Origin: SIRX01 sp965213905
GTDB taxonomy: Bacteria > Actinomycetota > Rubrobacteria > Rubrobacterales > Rubrobacteraceae
Assembly (NCBI GenBank): GCA_965213905.1
Contig: OZ243922.1
Span: 558,001-622,000 of the forward strand
Length of the DNA: 64,000 nucleotides
Direction: 5' to 3'
Made by a program: the position numbers and the translations under genes. Positions within the stretch are counted from its first letter, which is position 1, and every line of letters begins with the position of its first letter. Shown piece by piece: positions 8,583 to 17,252 of this stretch. Under the pieces are notes generated by a model that saw only the letters and a program-made list of their open reading frames with translations, made no database searches and was not told the origin of the DNA.

Positions 8583-8856
8583 GACGCAATTCCTTTCTAA
8601 AAACTAAGCGAGAGCCACGAACACGCGCGAGATTTTCGTGTTCCAACACCGTCGGAGTCTAGCATTCGGGGCAACGTCTCCCTGGAAGTACCCCGGGTCC
8701 ACATCAAGCAGGCCGGACGGCGCGCAAAGATCAAACCCAGCTTGCAGCGGTGGCCGTAGGTTGGGATACTTGTAGTCAAAGATACCGGGTCGAAGCCCGG
8801 CGGGACCGAACGTCTCGTCCCGGCCACTTTGGCCGCCGACCCCGGAAGGGTAGCGA

Positions 8857-9882
8857 ATGGACTCTCCCAAAGAACATATAGACCTCCTCTCCGTCGGCGA
8901 GACCTTGGTGGACTTTATCTCGGTGGAGCAGACGGACTGGCTCCGCAACGCCGCCACCTTCCGCCGTTACCTGGGGGGCTCTCCGGCCAATATAGCGGTT
9001 AACGTCTCGAAGCTGGGCGGTAGTTCGGCGGTGATCTCCAAAACCGGCATCGGTGCTTTCGGGAAGTTTATAAAAAGCGAACTCCAACGCCACGGCGTCT
9101 CTACCGACTACCTGGTCATGGACCACCGCAACCGGACCACCGTGGCCTTCGTCTCTTCCACGAGTGGCAAGCCGGACTTCGAGATCGCGCGCAGCGGCGA
9201 CTACCAACTCAAACCGGCGGAGATCACCGAAGAGCCGATCTCCCGCGCCCGGGTCGTACACGCCTCTACCTTTGCCCTTTCCCGCGAACCCTGCCGATCC
9301 GCGGTACGCAAGGTCTTACAAATGGCGGAAGAGCAAAACAAGATCGTATCCTTCGACCCAAACTACAGCCAGCGCATCTGGCCGCACCACAAAGAAGCCC
9401 GCAGCGTGATCGAAGAAATGTATCAATACGTTGATATAACCAAGCCGTCCCTCGACGACGCCGGCCGGATCTTCGGCCGGGACTTCGGCCCCGAGGAGTA
9501 CATCGGGAAGTTTCACGACATGGGCGCCAAGACAGTTGTTCTGACGATGGGCGAAGACGGGCTTTTGATCTCTGAGGACGGGCACAACCTCGGCCACGTA
9601 CCCAGCCGGGAGGTCGAGGTCGAGGACGCGACCGGCGCCGGAGATTCCTTTTGGGCCGGCTTTCTAGTCGCGTTGTTGGACGGCAACTCGCTCGAACGCT
9701 GCGCGCTGTTCGCGCGCGAGATCGTCGAGCAGAAACTGACGCGGGTCGGCCCGCTACCGCTGGAGGTGGATCGGGAAGAAATTTACGCCCGGCTGGATAA
9801 ACTGCCCGAGGGCTCCGTAGAAGTTGCGGAGGTCGAGAAACCCCGGAAAGAACCGGAGCCCGCAAAAGAAAAGAAAGGGTAA
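8857..9882 (+). CDS. PfkB-family carbohydrate kinase (fructokinase-like)
   Basis: This is a ribokinase-superfamily sugar kinase of 341 residues. The N-terminal signature is LLSVGETLVDF with the sugar-binding GGSPANIAVN (about 40-49). The C-terminal signature is DATGAGDSFWAGF, with anion hole GAGD at 260-263 and catalytic Asp263. The last 25 residues are Glu/Lys/Pro-rich and look disordered. GGAAGGG lies upstream of the ATG. Its closest visible relative is the kinase half of the fusion protein at 11413-13938. Neighbouring sucrose-phosphate-synthase-like genes make fructose the most likely substrate, by inference. Confidence 0.92.
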   Translation: MDSPKEHIDLLSVGETLVDFISVEQTDWLRNAATFRRYLGGSPANIAVNVSKLGGSSAVISKTGIGAFGKFIKSELQRHGVSTDYLVMDHRNRTTVAFVSSTSGKPDFEIARSGDYQLKPAEITEEPISRARVVHASTFALSREPCRSAVRKVLQMAEEQNKIVSFDPNYSQRIWPHHKEARSVIEEMYQYVDITKPSLDDAGRIFGRDFGPEEYIGKFHDMGAKTVVLTMGEDGLLISEDGHNLGHVPSREVEVEDATGAGDSFWAGFLVALLDGNSLERCALFAREIVEQKLTRVGPLPLEVDREEIYARLDKLPEGSVEVAEVEKPRKEPEPAKEKKG

Positions 9883-11396
9883 AAATACACTTCGCCTTCG
9901 TAAACCCGCAGGGAAACTTCGATTCCGGCAACAGCTACCTGGCGGCCCACCCGGATTTTGGCGGCCAGCTCGTCTACGTTCGCGAAGTAGCCCGCAAGCT
10001 CGGCGCGTTGGGCCACCGGGCGGACATCCTCACCCGCCGCATCATAGACCCCGAGTGGCCCGAGTTCGGGGACGACGCAGATTTTTACCCGGGCCATCCC
10101 AACGTCCGCATCCTGCGCGTACCCTGCGGCCCGGACGAATTTCTGCCCAAAGAACGGCTCTGGCCGTACCTCGGTGATTGGGTCGAAGGCGTGGCGGGGT
10201 TGTACCGGGAAGAAGGGGTTTGGCCGGATCTCTGGACCGGGCATTACGCCGACGGTGGCCTCGCGGCCGCGGCGTTGGAGGAAGTCTCCGGGGTCCCGTT
10301 CACCTTTACCGGACATTCGCTCGGGGCCTGGAAGCTGGACACCCTGCTGCAAGAAGCTGAAGACCCCGCCGTTCTGCGGGAGGTGGACGGACGCTACAAC
10401 TTCGGGGCCCGCATAAAAGCCGAGAGAACGGCGATCTCCCGGGCAAAGAAGATTGTCACCAACAGCGTGGCCGAGCGTCGTGAGCAGTACGCGCACCCGG
10501 CTTACATGGGGCTGGCGGACCCGGAGGATGGGGACCGCTTCGCCGTCATAGCACCGGGGGCCAACTTCGACATCTTCTCCCCCGAAGCCCGGAGCCCCTG
10601 GGAAGACGAGGTTTTGGGCAGGATCCGGGAGGTCCACGAACGCGACATCTCGCCCGAACGCCGCGGGCTGCCCGCGGTAATAGCCTGGAGCCGCCTGGAC
10701 CCGAAAAAGAACCACCTGGGGCTCGTGCGGGCCTTCGCAAGCTCCGGCGAACTGCGGCGGAAGGCAAACCTCGTCATGATAACCCGGGGCCTGGAGAACC
10801 CGCTGCACGACCCGGACGAAGCCACCGACGAGCAGCGTCCGGTAATAGAAGAACTTATCTCCGGGATAGAGCGGGCCCGGTTGTGGGGCCTGGTCTCGGC
10901 GTTCAGCCTCTCGGGACAAACGGCGCTCGCCGCGCTCTACCGCTGGGGGGCCGACACCGGCGGCGTCTTCTGCCTGCCCGCCGAGTACGAGCCTTTCGGC
11001 ATGACCGTGATCGAGGCGATGGCCGTCGGCCTTCCGGTAGTCGCCACCGAAAACGGCGGCCCCCGTGAAACCACCGACGAAGGACGCGCGGGCCTCCTAA
11101 CCGACCCCCACGACCCGGACGACATCGCCGCGAAACTGCTCCGCCTGCTGGGCGACCGTGAGGCCTGGGAGGCCTACGCCCAGCGAGGACACGAAAGGGC
11201 CCTGGGACACTACAGTTGGCGCAAAACGGCGGAATGTTACCTCAGCCTCGCGGAATCTTCCCCCAAGACCGAACGAAATGGAGACCCCCCGCCGCCGATA
11301 CCGGAATTTGTGCTCCAGGAGGGTGAACTGCCACGAATAGAGAAGTGGGAGACCGCCGGGGGGAAAGAGCTACAGAGATCCCAACAAACCCGCTGA
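9879..11396 (+). CDS. GT4 glycosyltransferase, sucrose-phosphate-synthase-like, without a canonical start codon
   Basis: This is a GT-B retaining glycosyltransferase of the sucrose-phosphate / mannosylfructose-phosphate synthase group. The conserved N-terminus (FVNPQGNF, then HPDFGGQLVYVREVA) is encoded from about 9885, and it aligns with MHVAFLNPQGNF of the next gene. The E-x7-E nucleotide-sugar motif is EPFGMTVIEAMAVG, and the RLDPKKNH loop is present. No ATG, GTG or TTG precedes the conserved region: the frame opens GTA-AAA-ATA-CAC, with GTA overlapping the kinase stop. The first normal start in frame is TTG at 10008, which would remove about 40 conserved residues. A single A-to-G change at 9881 would restore GTG overlapping a TGA stop. 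Confidence 0.8.
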   Translation, partial: VKIHFAFVNPQGNFDSGNSYLAAHPDFGGQLVYVREVARKLGALGHRADILTRRIIDPEWPEFGDDADFYPGHPNVRILRVPCGPDEFLPKERLWPYLGDWVEGVAGLYREEGVWPDLWTGHYADGGLAAAALEEVSGVPFTFTGHSLGAWKLDTLLQEAEDPAVLREVDGRYNFGARIKAERTAISRAKKIVTNSVAERREQYAHPAYMGLADPEDGDRFAVIAPGANFDIFSPEARSPWEDEVLGRIREVHERDISPERRGLPAVIAWSRLDPKKNHLGLVRAFASSGELRRKANLVMITRGLENPLHDPDEATDEQRPVIEELISGIERARLWGLVSAFSLSGQTALAALYRWGADTGGVFCLPAEYEPFGMTVIEAMAVGLPVVATENGGPRETTDEGRAGLLTDPHDPDDIAAKLLRLLGDREAWEAYAQRGHERALGHYSWRKTAECYLSLAESSPKTERNGDPPPPIPEFVLQEGELPRIEKWETAGGKELQRSQQTR

Positions 11397-11412
11397 CAGA
11401 GAGGACGGACTA

Positions 11413-13938
11413 ATGCACGTAGCGTTTCTAAACCCGCAGGGGAACTTCGACCCCAACGACTCCTACTGGACCCAGCACCCGGACTTCGGCGGCCAGCTCG
11501 TCTACGTCAAAGAGTTGGCGCTGGCGATGGGCAACCTAGACCACAAGGTAGACATCGTGACCCGTCGCGTCATAGACCCCAAGTGGCCCGAGTTCGAGGA
11601 CGAAACGGACTCTTACCCGGACGCCCCGAACGTCCGCATCATGCGCGTACCCTGCGGCCCGGACGAATTTTTGCCCAAAGAACAGCTCTGGCCGTACCTG
11701 GGTCCCGAGTGGGTGCCAAACATTCTGCGGTGGTACGAGGAAGAAGGCTCCATGCCGGATGCCATAACCTCCCATTACGGCGACGGCGGGCTCTGTGCGG
11801 TCCTGATCGAGGAGCAGACCGGCATCCCGTTCAGCTTTACCGCCCATTCCTTGGGCGCCCAGAAGATGGACAAGATGGGTGTTACCCGCCGGCACATCGA
11901 GGAAACAGAGGAGAAGTACAAATTCTCGCGGCGCATCGTGGGTGAACGGCTCTCGATGAACCGCTCGGCGGTCAACGTTACCAGTACCTCCCAGGAGCGT
12001 TTCAACCAGTACACCCACAACGCCTACCGGGGCGCCATTGATCCCACGGAAGATGATCGTTTCGCCGCCATTCCGCCGGGCGTGGCGCTCCACGTCTTCG
12101 ATAAGGACTCCGAGTACGAGCAAGAGGAGGAGATCCACGAACACGTCCGGAAAGCCCTTGAGCGTGACATCGCCGAAGACCGAATAGACCTTCCTTGCGT
12201 CGTGGCTTCGAGCCGGCTGGACCCGAAAAAGAACCACCTCGCGCTCGTCGAGGCGTTCGCCAGCAGCCCGGTTCTCAGAGAGAGCGCCAACCTCGTCGTC
12301 TTTACCGGCGGCCTGGAGAACCCGCTGGAGGGCTACAAAGAGGCTGACGAGGGCGAGCGCGAGGTGCTCGACAGCTTGATGCAGGTGATCGAGCGCGAAG
12401 AGCTCCAGGGCGAGGTCTCGATGCTCTCGCTAAACAACCAGCCGGCGCTGGCCGCCGCCTACCGCTACCTGGCCGGGATGCGTTCGGTTTTCGCGCTTAC
12501 GGCCAACTACGAACCGTTCGGGCTCGCGCCGCTGGAGGCGATGGCCGCCGGGCTGCCGGTGGTCGTCACCAAATACGGCGGCCCGAGCGAGAGCCTCCGT
12601 AGCGAGGATGAGCAGTACGGCATCCTGGTAGACCCCTCCGACCCGGAAGAGGTCAGCGCCGGGCTCTATAAGGTCGTCGGTCACGAGGACGAGTGGGAAC
12701 ACTACGCCGAGGCCGGCTACAACCGGGTCATAGACCACTACACCTGGGAGCGGACCGCCGAGCGCTACCTCGAAGCCATCGAGGGCCGCGACCGGGACGT
12801 CAAGGCGTCGGACGGAGCATCCGACGGGGACGCCACCACCCTCGCGGCGGGCGACACGGGCGGGCACGAGCCAAACTCAGAGAACGGCTACGAGGTCGTC
12901 GGGCGGCTACCGGTCCCCACGTTCTTCACGGACCCCGAGTCGGGAGACCTTTCCGTCGAGACCTTAGACGAGCTGTACTTCGCCCTCGACGTGCTCTCGG
13001 TCGGTGAGACGGTGGTGGACTTCATCTCACACGACATGGTTCACTCGCTGCGGACTGCCAACAGCTTTACGCGCTATCTGGGCGGCCAGCCGGCCAACGT
13101 GGCCGTCTATATCGCCAAGCTCGGTGGACGCTCGGCGTTGCTCTCCAAGATCGGCACGGACCACTTTAGCGAGTACTTAGAGGACCAGCTTCAGCGCCAC
13201 GGGGTCAACACCGAGTCGCTCCAACGGTCCGGTGAAGCCCCCACGACCAATATCTTCGTCACCCGCACCGTCAGCGTCCCGGACTTCCAGGTCAACCGGG
13301 GGGCCGACGCCCTGCTGGACATGAGCGAGGTTACCCCCGAGTTGGTCGCCCGCGCCCGTATCGTGCACACTTCGGCCCTGGCGCTTTCGCAAGACCCGCA
13401 AAGGCTGGCGGCAAGGCGGGCCATGCGGCTCGCGCACAGCCACGGCCAGACCGTGTCGCTGGACCCGAACTACGACAACCGGATCTGGCCGAACAAAGAC
13501 GAGGCTTGGGAGGTTCTGGCCGAGGTACTGCCCTACGTTACGGTAGTCAAGCCGTCGCTAGAAGACGCCCGGCGGCTGTTCGACTACAACATGGAGGAAG
13601 AGGACCTCAAAGAAGCCTGCCTGCAAGACTTCCACAAACTAGGCGCCGACGTCGTACTGTTCACCAGCAGCGGCGGCGTAGTAACCATCTCCGACGGCGA
13701 CTCCGTAGAAGAGGTCGGGCCCCTCACCAGGGTAGAGGTCAAAAACGTAACCGGCGCCAGCGACGCCTTCTGGGCGGGGCTGCTGGTCGCGCACCTCGAA
13801 GGCAACGACTGGCCCACGTGCGTCAAGTTCGCCCACGAGGTCGCCAAGATAAAACTCGTCGTAGAGGGGCACATAGAGCACATGATCCCGCGCTCCCAGA
13901 TCTACGATCACCTGGCCGACGCCGTGCAGAAGGTTTAA
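11413..13938 (+). CDS. Bifunctional fusion: sucrose-phosphate-synthase-like glycosyltransferase + PfkB kinase
   Basis: The protein has 841 residues. Residues 1 to about 455 form a GT4 glycosyltransferase very similar to the upstream gene (N-terminal FLNPQGNF, RLDPKKNH, E-x7-E motif EPFGLAPLEAMAAG). A low-complexity acidic linker (about 457-515) leads to a PfkB kinase domain (about 518-841) that opens with LSVGETVVDF and GGQPANVAVY. The kinase anion hole reads GASD (781-784) instead of GAGD; Asp784 is kept. GAGAGGA precedes the ATG. The architecture suggests a coupled kinase-transferase step on one sugar, possibly fructose to fructose-6-phosphate to sucrose-6-phosphate, which is inference from the families. 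Confidence 0.9.
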   Translation: MHVAFLNPQGNFDPNDSYWTQHPDFGGQLVYVKELALAMGNLDHKVDIVTRRVIDPKWPEFEDETDSYPDAPNVRIMRVPCGPDEFLPKEQLWPYLGPEWVPNILRWYEEEGSMPDAITSHYGDGGLCAVLIEEQTGIPFSFTAHSLGAQKMDKMGVTRRHIEETEEKYKFSRRIVGERLSMNRSAVNVTSTSQERFNQYTHNAYRGAIDPTEDDRFAAIPPGVALHVFDKDSEYEQEEEIHEHVRKALERDIAEDRIDLPCVVASSRLDPKKNHLALVEAFASSPVLRESANLVVFTGGLENPLEGYKEADEGEREVLDSLMQVIEREELQGEVSMLSLNNQPALAAAYRYLAGMRSVFALTANYEPFGLAPLEAMAAGLPVVVTKYGGPSESLRSEDEQYGILVDPSDPEEVSAGLYKVVGHEDEWEHYAEAGYNRVIDHYTWERTAERYLEAIEGRDRDVKASDGASDGDATTLAAGDTGGHEPNSENGYEVVGRLPVPTFFTDPESGDLSVETLDELYFALDVLSVGETVVDFISHDMVHSLRTANSFTRYLGGQPANVAVYIAKLGGRSALLSKIGTDHFSEYLEDQLQRHGVNTESLQRSGEAPTTNIFVTRTVSVPDFQVNRGADALLDMSEVTPELVARARIVHTSALALSQDPQRLAARRAMRLAHSHGQTVSLDPNYDNRIWPNKDEAWEVLAEVLPYVTVVKPSLEDARRLFDYNMEEEDLKEACLQDFHKLGADVVLFTSSGGVVTISDGDSVEEVGPLTRVEVKNVTGASDAFWAGLLVAHLEGNDWPTCVKFAHEVAKIKLVVEGHIEHMIPRSQIYDHLADAVQKV

Positions 13939-13942
13939 CCCG

Positions 13943-15025
13943 ATGGCGCAAGAGAAGAAAATAACCGACCTGCCGGCCCTGATCGAGGGACTGCCATCCG
14001 AAGATCGCGCCGTCGTAGACCGCATCTTCGACGTCAGCGCCACCACGGGCCGGCTCGACCCGCCGGAGAGCATGCACGATTGGATCTCTTCCTCCTTCGG
14101 CTCCGTAGACGCCGTGCGCGAGCAGGAGATCGTCAAGGTAACGAACCTCGTTACCCTGGAAGGCTCTATCTTCAACGGCCTCCGCGCCTCCCGGCCCTCC
14201 GATACCGGCACCGACCTGGACTTGGAAAAGGAGATAGCCGAAACAGAAGGCGACCCGTTCTGCAACCCGGAAGAAGGCACCCCCGCCGACACCTTCGGAC
14301 GCATCGAGGGCAACCACTCCACCACGGCCTCCAATATCGCCAAGTACGACGGCTTTCACGGTGTCGTCGTCTTCGACGACCACAACCCGCTTCACTTCAC
14401 ACCCGAAAAGGTCGCCGACTACATAAACGTCGGCCTGCAGTGGGGCCGCAAAGCCTTCGAAGAAGACCCGGAAGCTCGCTACTTCTTCCTGATGTGGAAC
14501 TGCCTGTGGCGGGCCGGCGGCTCCATACTTCACGGCCACGCCCAGGCAACCGCCACCCGCAACATGCACTACCCGAAAGTCGAGCACCTACGACGGGTAG
14601 CCGCCCGTTACACCGTCGACCACGGCACGAACTACTTCGACGACCTCTACCGCGTCCACGACGCTTTGGGACTCAGCTTTGCTTGTCCCGACGGCGTCCG
14701 GGGCTTCGCGAACCTCACGTCCGTAAAAGACAAAGAGCTGGTTCTGTTAGGAGAAAGCATCGAAGACGGGGCGCTCCAGCGCGCGGTGGCGACAGCCCTC
14801 GAAGCGTACGTGGAAGAGCTGGGCGTTAGCAGCTTCAACGTTGCTTTCTATACGGCGCCGCTCGGGGCGACGGATGAGGACTGGTCCGGCTTTCCGTGCG
14901 TGGTGCGTCTCGTAGACCGGGGGGACCCCGCGAGCCGCACGTCGGACATGGGCGCGATGGAGCTTTACGCCGCATCGGTCGTGGCGGCGGATCCTTTCCA
15001 GGTGGCAGAAGCACTAGGAAGTTGA
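13943..15025 (+). CDS. GalT-like HIT-superfamily nucleotidyltransferase
   Basis: The 360-residue protein has the HIT/GalT signature GGSILHGHAQ (His-x-His-x-Gln, about residues 193-202). It also has FGRIEGNHSTTASNIAKYDG and HGVVVFDDHNPL, segments that resemble hexose-1-phosphate uridylyltransferases. GalT enzymes move UMP between UDP-glucose and hexose-1-phosphates through a covalent His; here the second His of HGH would be that residue. The ATG lies 4 bases after the fusion-gene stop, so it belongs to the same operon. It may supply or recycle the nucleotide sugar used by the two glycosyltransferases. A phosphorylase-type activity cannot be excluded. Confidence 0.75.
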   Translation: MAQEKKITDLPALIEGLPSEDRAVVDRIFDVSATTGRLDPPESMHDWISSSFGSVDAVREQEIVKVTNLVTLEGSIFNGLRASRPSDTGTDLDLEKEIAETEGDPFCNPEEGTPADTFGRIEGNHSTTASNIAKYDGFHGVVVFDDHNPLHFTPEKVADYINVGLQWGRKAFEEDPEARYFFLMWNCLWRAGGSILHGHAQATATRNMHYPKVEHLRRVAARYTVDHGTNYFDDLYRVHDALGLSFACPDGVRGFANLTSVKDKELVLLGESIEDGALQRAVATALEAYVEELGVSSFNVAFYTAPLGATDEDWSGFPCVVRLVDRGDPASRTSDMGAMELYAASVVAADPFQVAEALGS

Positions 15026-15038
15026 AAAACGGATTACG

Positions 15039-15992
15039 TTGAACGGAGTAGGGGGAGTACTGCGGGCATGGGGCCGGATTTCCGGCCTGGTTCTGAAAAC
15101 TGATCTGCGGTACTCACCGCATCTTTCGGCGAGGTCTGGCGGCGAAGTTTACCTCAAGCTGGAAAACCTCCAACACACCGGCTCTTTCAAAGTCCGCAGG
15201 GCTATCAACAAACTGCTGACGCTTTCGGAAGAGCGGCGGACGGCGGGCGTCGTGGTCGCCTCATCGGGTAATCACGGGGCTGTCGTGGCTTTCGCCGCAG
15301 ATCAACTCGGCGTAAGTTGCGAAGTCTTCGTGCCCGAGGGCGCGTCACAGACCAAGGTGGCGGCGATCCGTGAGCTCGGGGCGACGGTCAACGCCTTCGG
15401 CGACGACATCGCCGTGACCGAGGCACACGCCCGCCAACGCGCGGAAAACAGCGGCCGGGCATACATCTCACCTTACAACGACGCGGAGGTGATCCGGGGC
15501 CAGGGAACCATCGCCGCCGAAATCTCCCAGTCCATAGGTCCGCCGGATGCGGTCTTCGTGCCTGTCGGGGGCGGCGGCATGGTCTCCGGCATAGCCGGAT
15601 ATTTCAAGGGATTGCCGGGGAGCCGGACTTGCGTCGTCGGCTGCCAACCGCTCAACTCGCCGGTAATGGCGCGCTCGGTAGGGGCGGGGCGTGTACTGGA
15701 CGTGGAATCTCTACCGACCCTGTCAGACGGCACGGCCGGCGGGGTGGAAGCCGGGACGATGACCTTCGACCTCTGCCGGCGATACGTGGACGAGTGGTCC
15801 CTGGTCACCGAGGAAGAGATAGCCAACGCCATGAAGTCCGCCATGCAAAAAGATCACCTCCTCGTAGAAGGCGCGGCGGGCGTCGGCCTGGCGGCCTTCG
15901 AGAAATCGGAGGAACATTTCGGGGGCCGGCGTGTGGTTGTAGTGGTCTGCGGGGCCAACATAGACCTTTCGACCCTGAAGCACGTTCTCTAA
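15039..15992 (+). CDS. Threonine/serine dehydratase family PLP enzyme
   Basis: This is a fold-type II PLP enzyme of 317 residues. The Schiff-base lysine is in TGSFKVRRA (about residue 52). The substrate loop is SSGNHG, the phosphate-binding glycine loop is GGGGMVSG, and CGAN near the C-terminus closes the site. Length and motifs fit catabolic threonine/serine dehydratase or serine racemase without a regulatory ACT domain. The start is TTG at 15039, 13 bases after the GalT-like gene. Its role in the sugar cluster is not evident; it may simply be read through from it. Confidence 0.88.
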   Translation: MNGVGGVLRAWGRISGLVLKTDLRYSPHLSARSGGEVYLKLENLQHTGSFKVRRAINKLLTLSEERRTAGVVVASSGNHGAVVAFAADQLGVSCEVFVPEGASQTKVAAIRELGATVNAFGDDIAVTEAHARQRAENSGRAYISPYNDAEVIRGQGTIAAEISQSIGPPDAVFVPVGGGGMVSGIAGYFKGLPGSRTCVVGCQPLNSPVMARSVGAGRVLDVESLPTLSDGTAGGVEAGTMTFDLCRRYVDEWSLVTEEEIANAMKSAMQKDHLLVEGAAGVGLAAFEKSEEHFGGRRVVVVVCGANIDLSTLKHVL

Positions 15993-16023
15993 AAAGACGC
16001 CGCGAGGGCGCCGGGCATCTAGG

Positions 16024-16545
16024 TTAAGTGGGCAACCGGACCGTATCCCCCACCTCGACGCCGCGCTCCTCGAAGAAACCCTGGTTGACCTCCAGGGCGT
16101 ATTGGGCGGGCTCGGCGGAGACGTACTGGGGAGGTTCGTCGTCCAGAGGCTCCATTTTTTGGATGTCCACGATGCGGCCTTCGGAGTCTATGTAGGCGAC
16201 GGAGAGGGGTATCAGGGTGTTCCGCATCCAGAAAGAGAGCGTTGATTCACTGTCGAAGACAAAGAGCATGCCCCGGTCCTCCCCGAGCGCGGTGCGGTTC
16301 ATAAGCCCCCGCGACTGTTCGGAGGGCTCGTCGGCGATCTCGACCCGTACCTCGACCTCGTCGCCGCCGGAGGCGTTTATGGCCACGGTGCGGAGTTCGC
16401 CCCGGGGGGCGGCAGAGTCAGGCTGTGATGAGCTACCGGAGGCTCCTTCTGTGCCAGATCCTCCACCGGATGGGGCGCCGTCGTCCCCGCTGCAGCCGGA
16501 GATCAGAAACGCGACTAGAACCGTTAGCACGAGCGCGTACTTCAT
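16024..16545 (-). CDS. DUF192 family lipoprotein
   Basis: The 173-residue protein opens with MKYALVLTVLVAFLISGC, a signal peptide ending in a lipobox (LISGC), followed by a Gly/Ser-rich linker. The DUF192 domain covers about residues 60-170, with SRGLMNRTALGEDRGMLFVF and FWMRNTLIPLSVAYID. The family's function is unknown. Its ATG at 16545 overlaps the TGA of the AlaX gene (ATGA), which indicates translational coupling. The frame is open further upstream, but that stretch is inside alaX and has no conserved features. Confidence 0.88.
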   Translation of the reverse strand: MKYALVLTVLVAFLISGCSGDDGAPSGGGSGTEGASGSSSQPDSAAPRGELRTVAINASGGDEVEVRVEIADEPSEQSRGLMNRTALGEDRGMLFVFDSESTLSFWMRNTLIPLSVAYIDSEGRIVDIQKMEPLDDEPPQYVSAEPAQYALEVNQGFFEERGVEVGDTVRLPT

Positions 16546-17252
16546 CGGAGGACGAATTCCAGCCGCTTGTTCTGGCGGCCTTTGCTCTTGTGGCCGGTGA
16601 TCTCTAGCCGACCGACTTCTTTTGTATTTGAGACGTGGGTCCCACCGTCGGCCTGCGTATCGAGTCCTTCTACTTCCACGATGCGGACCGTCCGGACGTG
16701 TTCGGGCACCAGGTTTACCTGGGTGCGGATGAGGTCCGGATTCTCCAGCGCCTCGGACCGGGGTAGTTCGTAAACTTTGATCGGGCGCTCCCGCTCCAGC
16801 GCCGCGTTCGTCAAATATTCTATTTCCTCCACGACCCTTGCGGTCCACTCGTCGGGGAACGAGAAGTCCGTGCGCGCGTGGCTGGCGCGCATCTGGCCGC
16901 CGGTTACTTTGGCACCGAAGTTCTGCCAGATAACGCCCGAGAGGACGTGCAGAGCTGTGTGGTAGCGCATGTGGGCGTGGCGGCGCCGCCAGTCGAGCGT
17001 GCCGTTTATCCGCCCGATTGTCTCCGGTATCGGGTTGTCGAGTACGTGGATCACGCCGGCGTCCTGCCTCCGGACGTCCACCACCTGCGCCTGTATCGGG
17101 CCGATTTTGAGCTGTCCTTTGTCCGGTGGCTGGCCCCCACCGCCCGGGTAAAAGGCCGTTTTGTCCAGTGTGATCTCCCGCCCGGCGTACTTTACTACGT
17201 TGGCCTGAAACTCCCGCAAGTACGAATCGTAAAGAAATAGTTGCTCGGTCAC
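16542..17252 (-). CDS. alaX: Alanyl-tRNA editing protein, AlaX type
   Basis: This is a free-standing editing domain that deacylates mischarged Ser- or Gly-tRNA(Ala), 236 residues. It has the AlaRS-like FYPGGGGQPPDKG segment (about 34-46), the zinc motif HxxxH (His98, His102) and GGTHV (203-207). The position before GGTHV, Cys in alanyl-tRNA synthetases, is Asp202 here. It shares 4-base overlaps with the PHP phosphatase gene upstream and the DUF192 gene downstream, so the three form one tightly coupled operon. Confidence 0.92.
   Translation of the reverse strand: MTEQLFLYDSYLREFQANVVKYAGREITLDKTAFYPGGGGQPPDKGQLKIGPIQAQVVDVRRQDAGVIHVLDNPIPETIGRINGTLDWRRRHAHMRYHTALHVLSGVIWQNFGAKVTGGQMRASHARTDFSFPDEWTARVVEEIEYLTNAALERERPIKVYELPRSEALENPDLIRTQVNLVPEHVRTVRIVEVEGLDTQADGGTHVSNTKEVGRLEITGHKSKGRQNKRLEFVLR

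Noticed and set aside
9783..10919. Long minus-strand open frame across the glycosyltransferase gene
   Set aside because: It has no recognisable domain and reflects codon bias of the real plus-strand gene.
16546..16848. N-terminal extension of the DUF192 lipoprotein
   Set aside because: It lies inside alaX and would destroy the signal peptide that begins at 16545.
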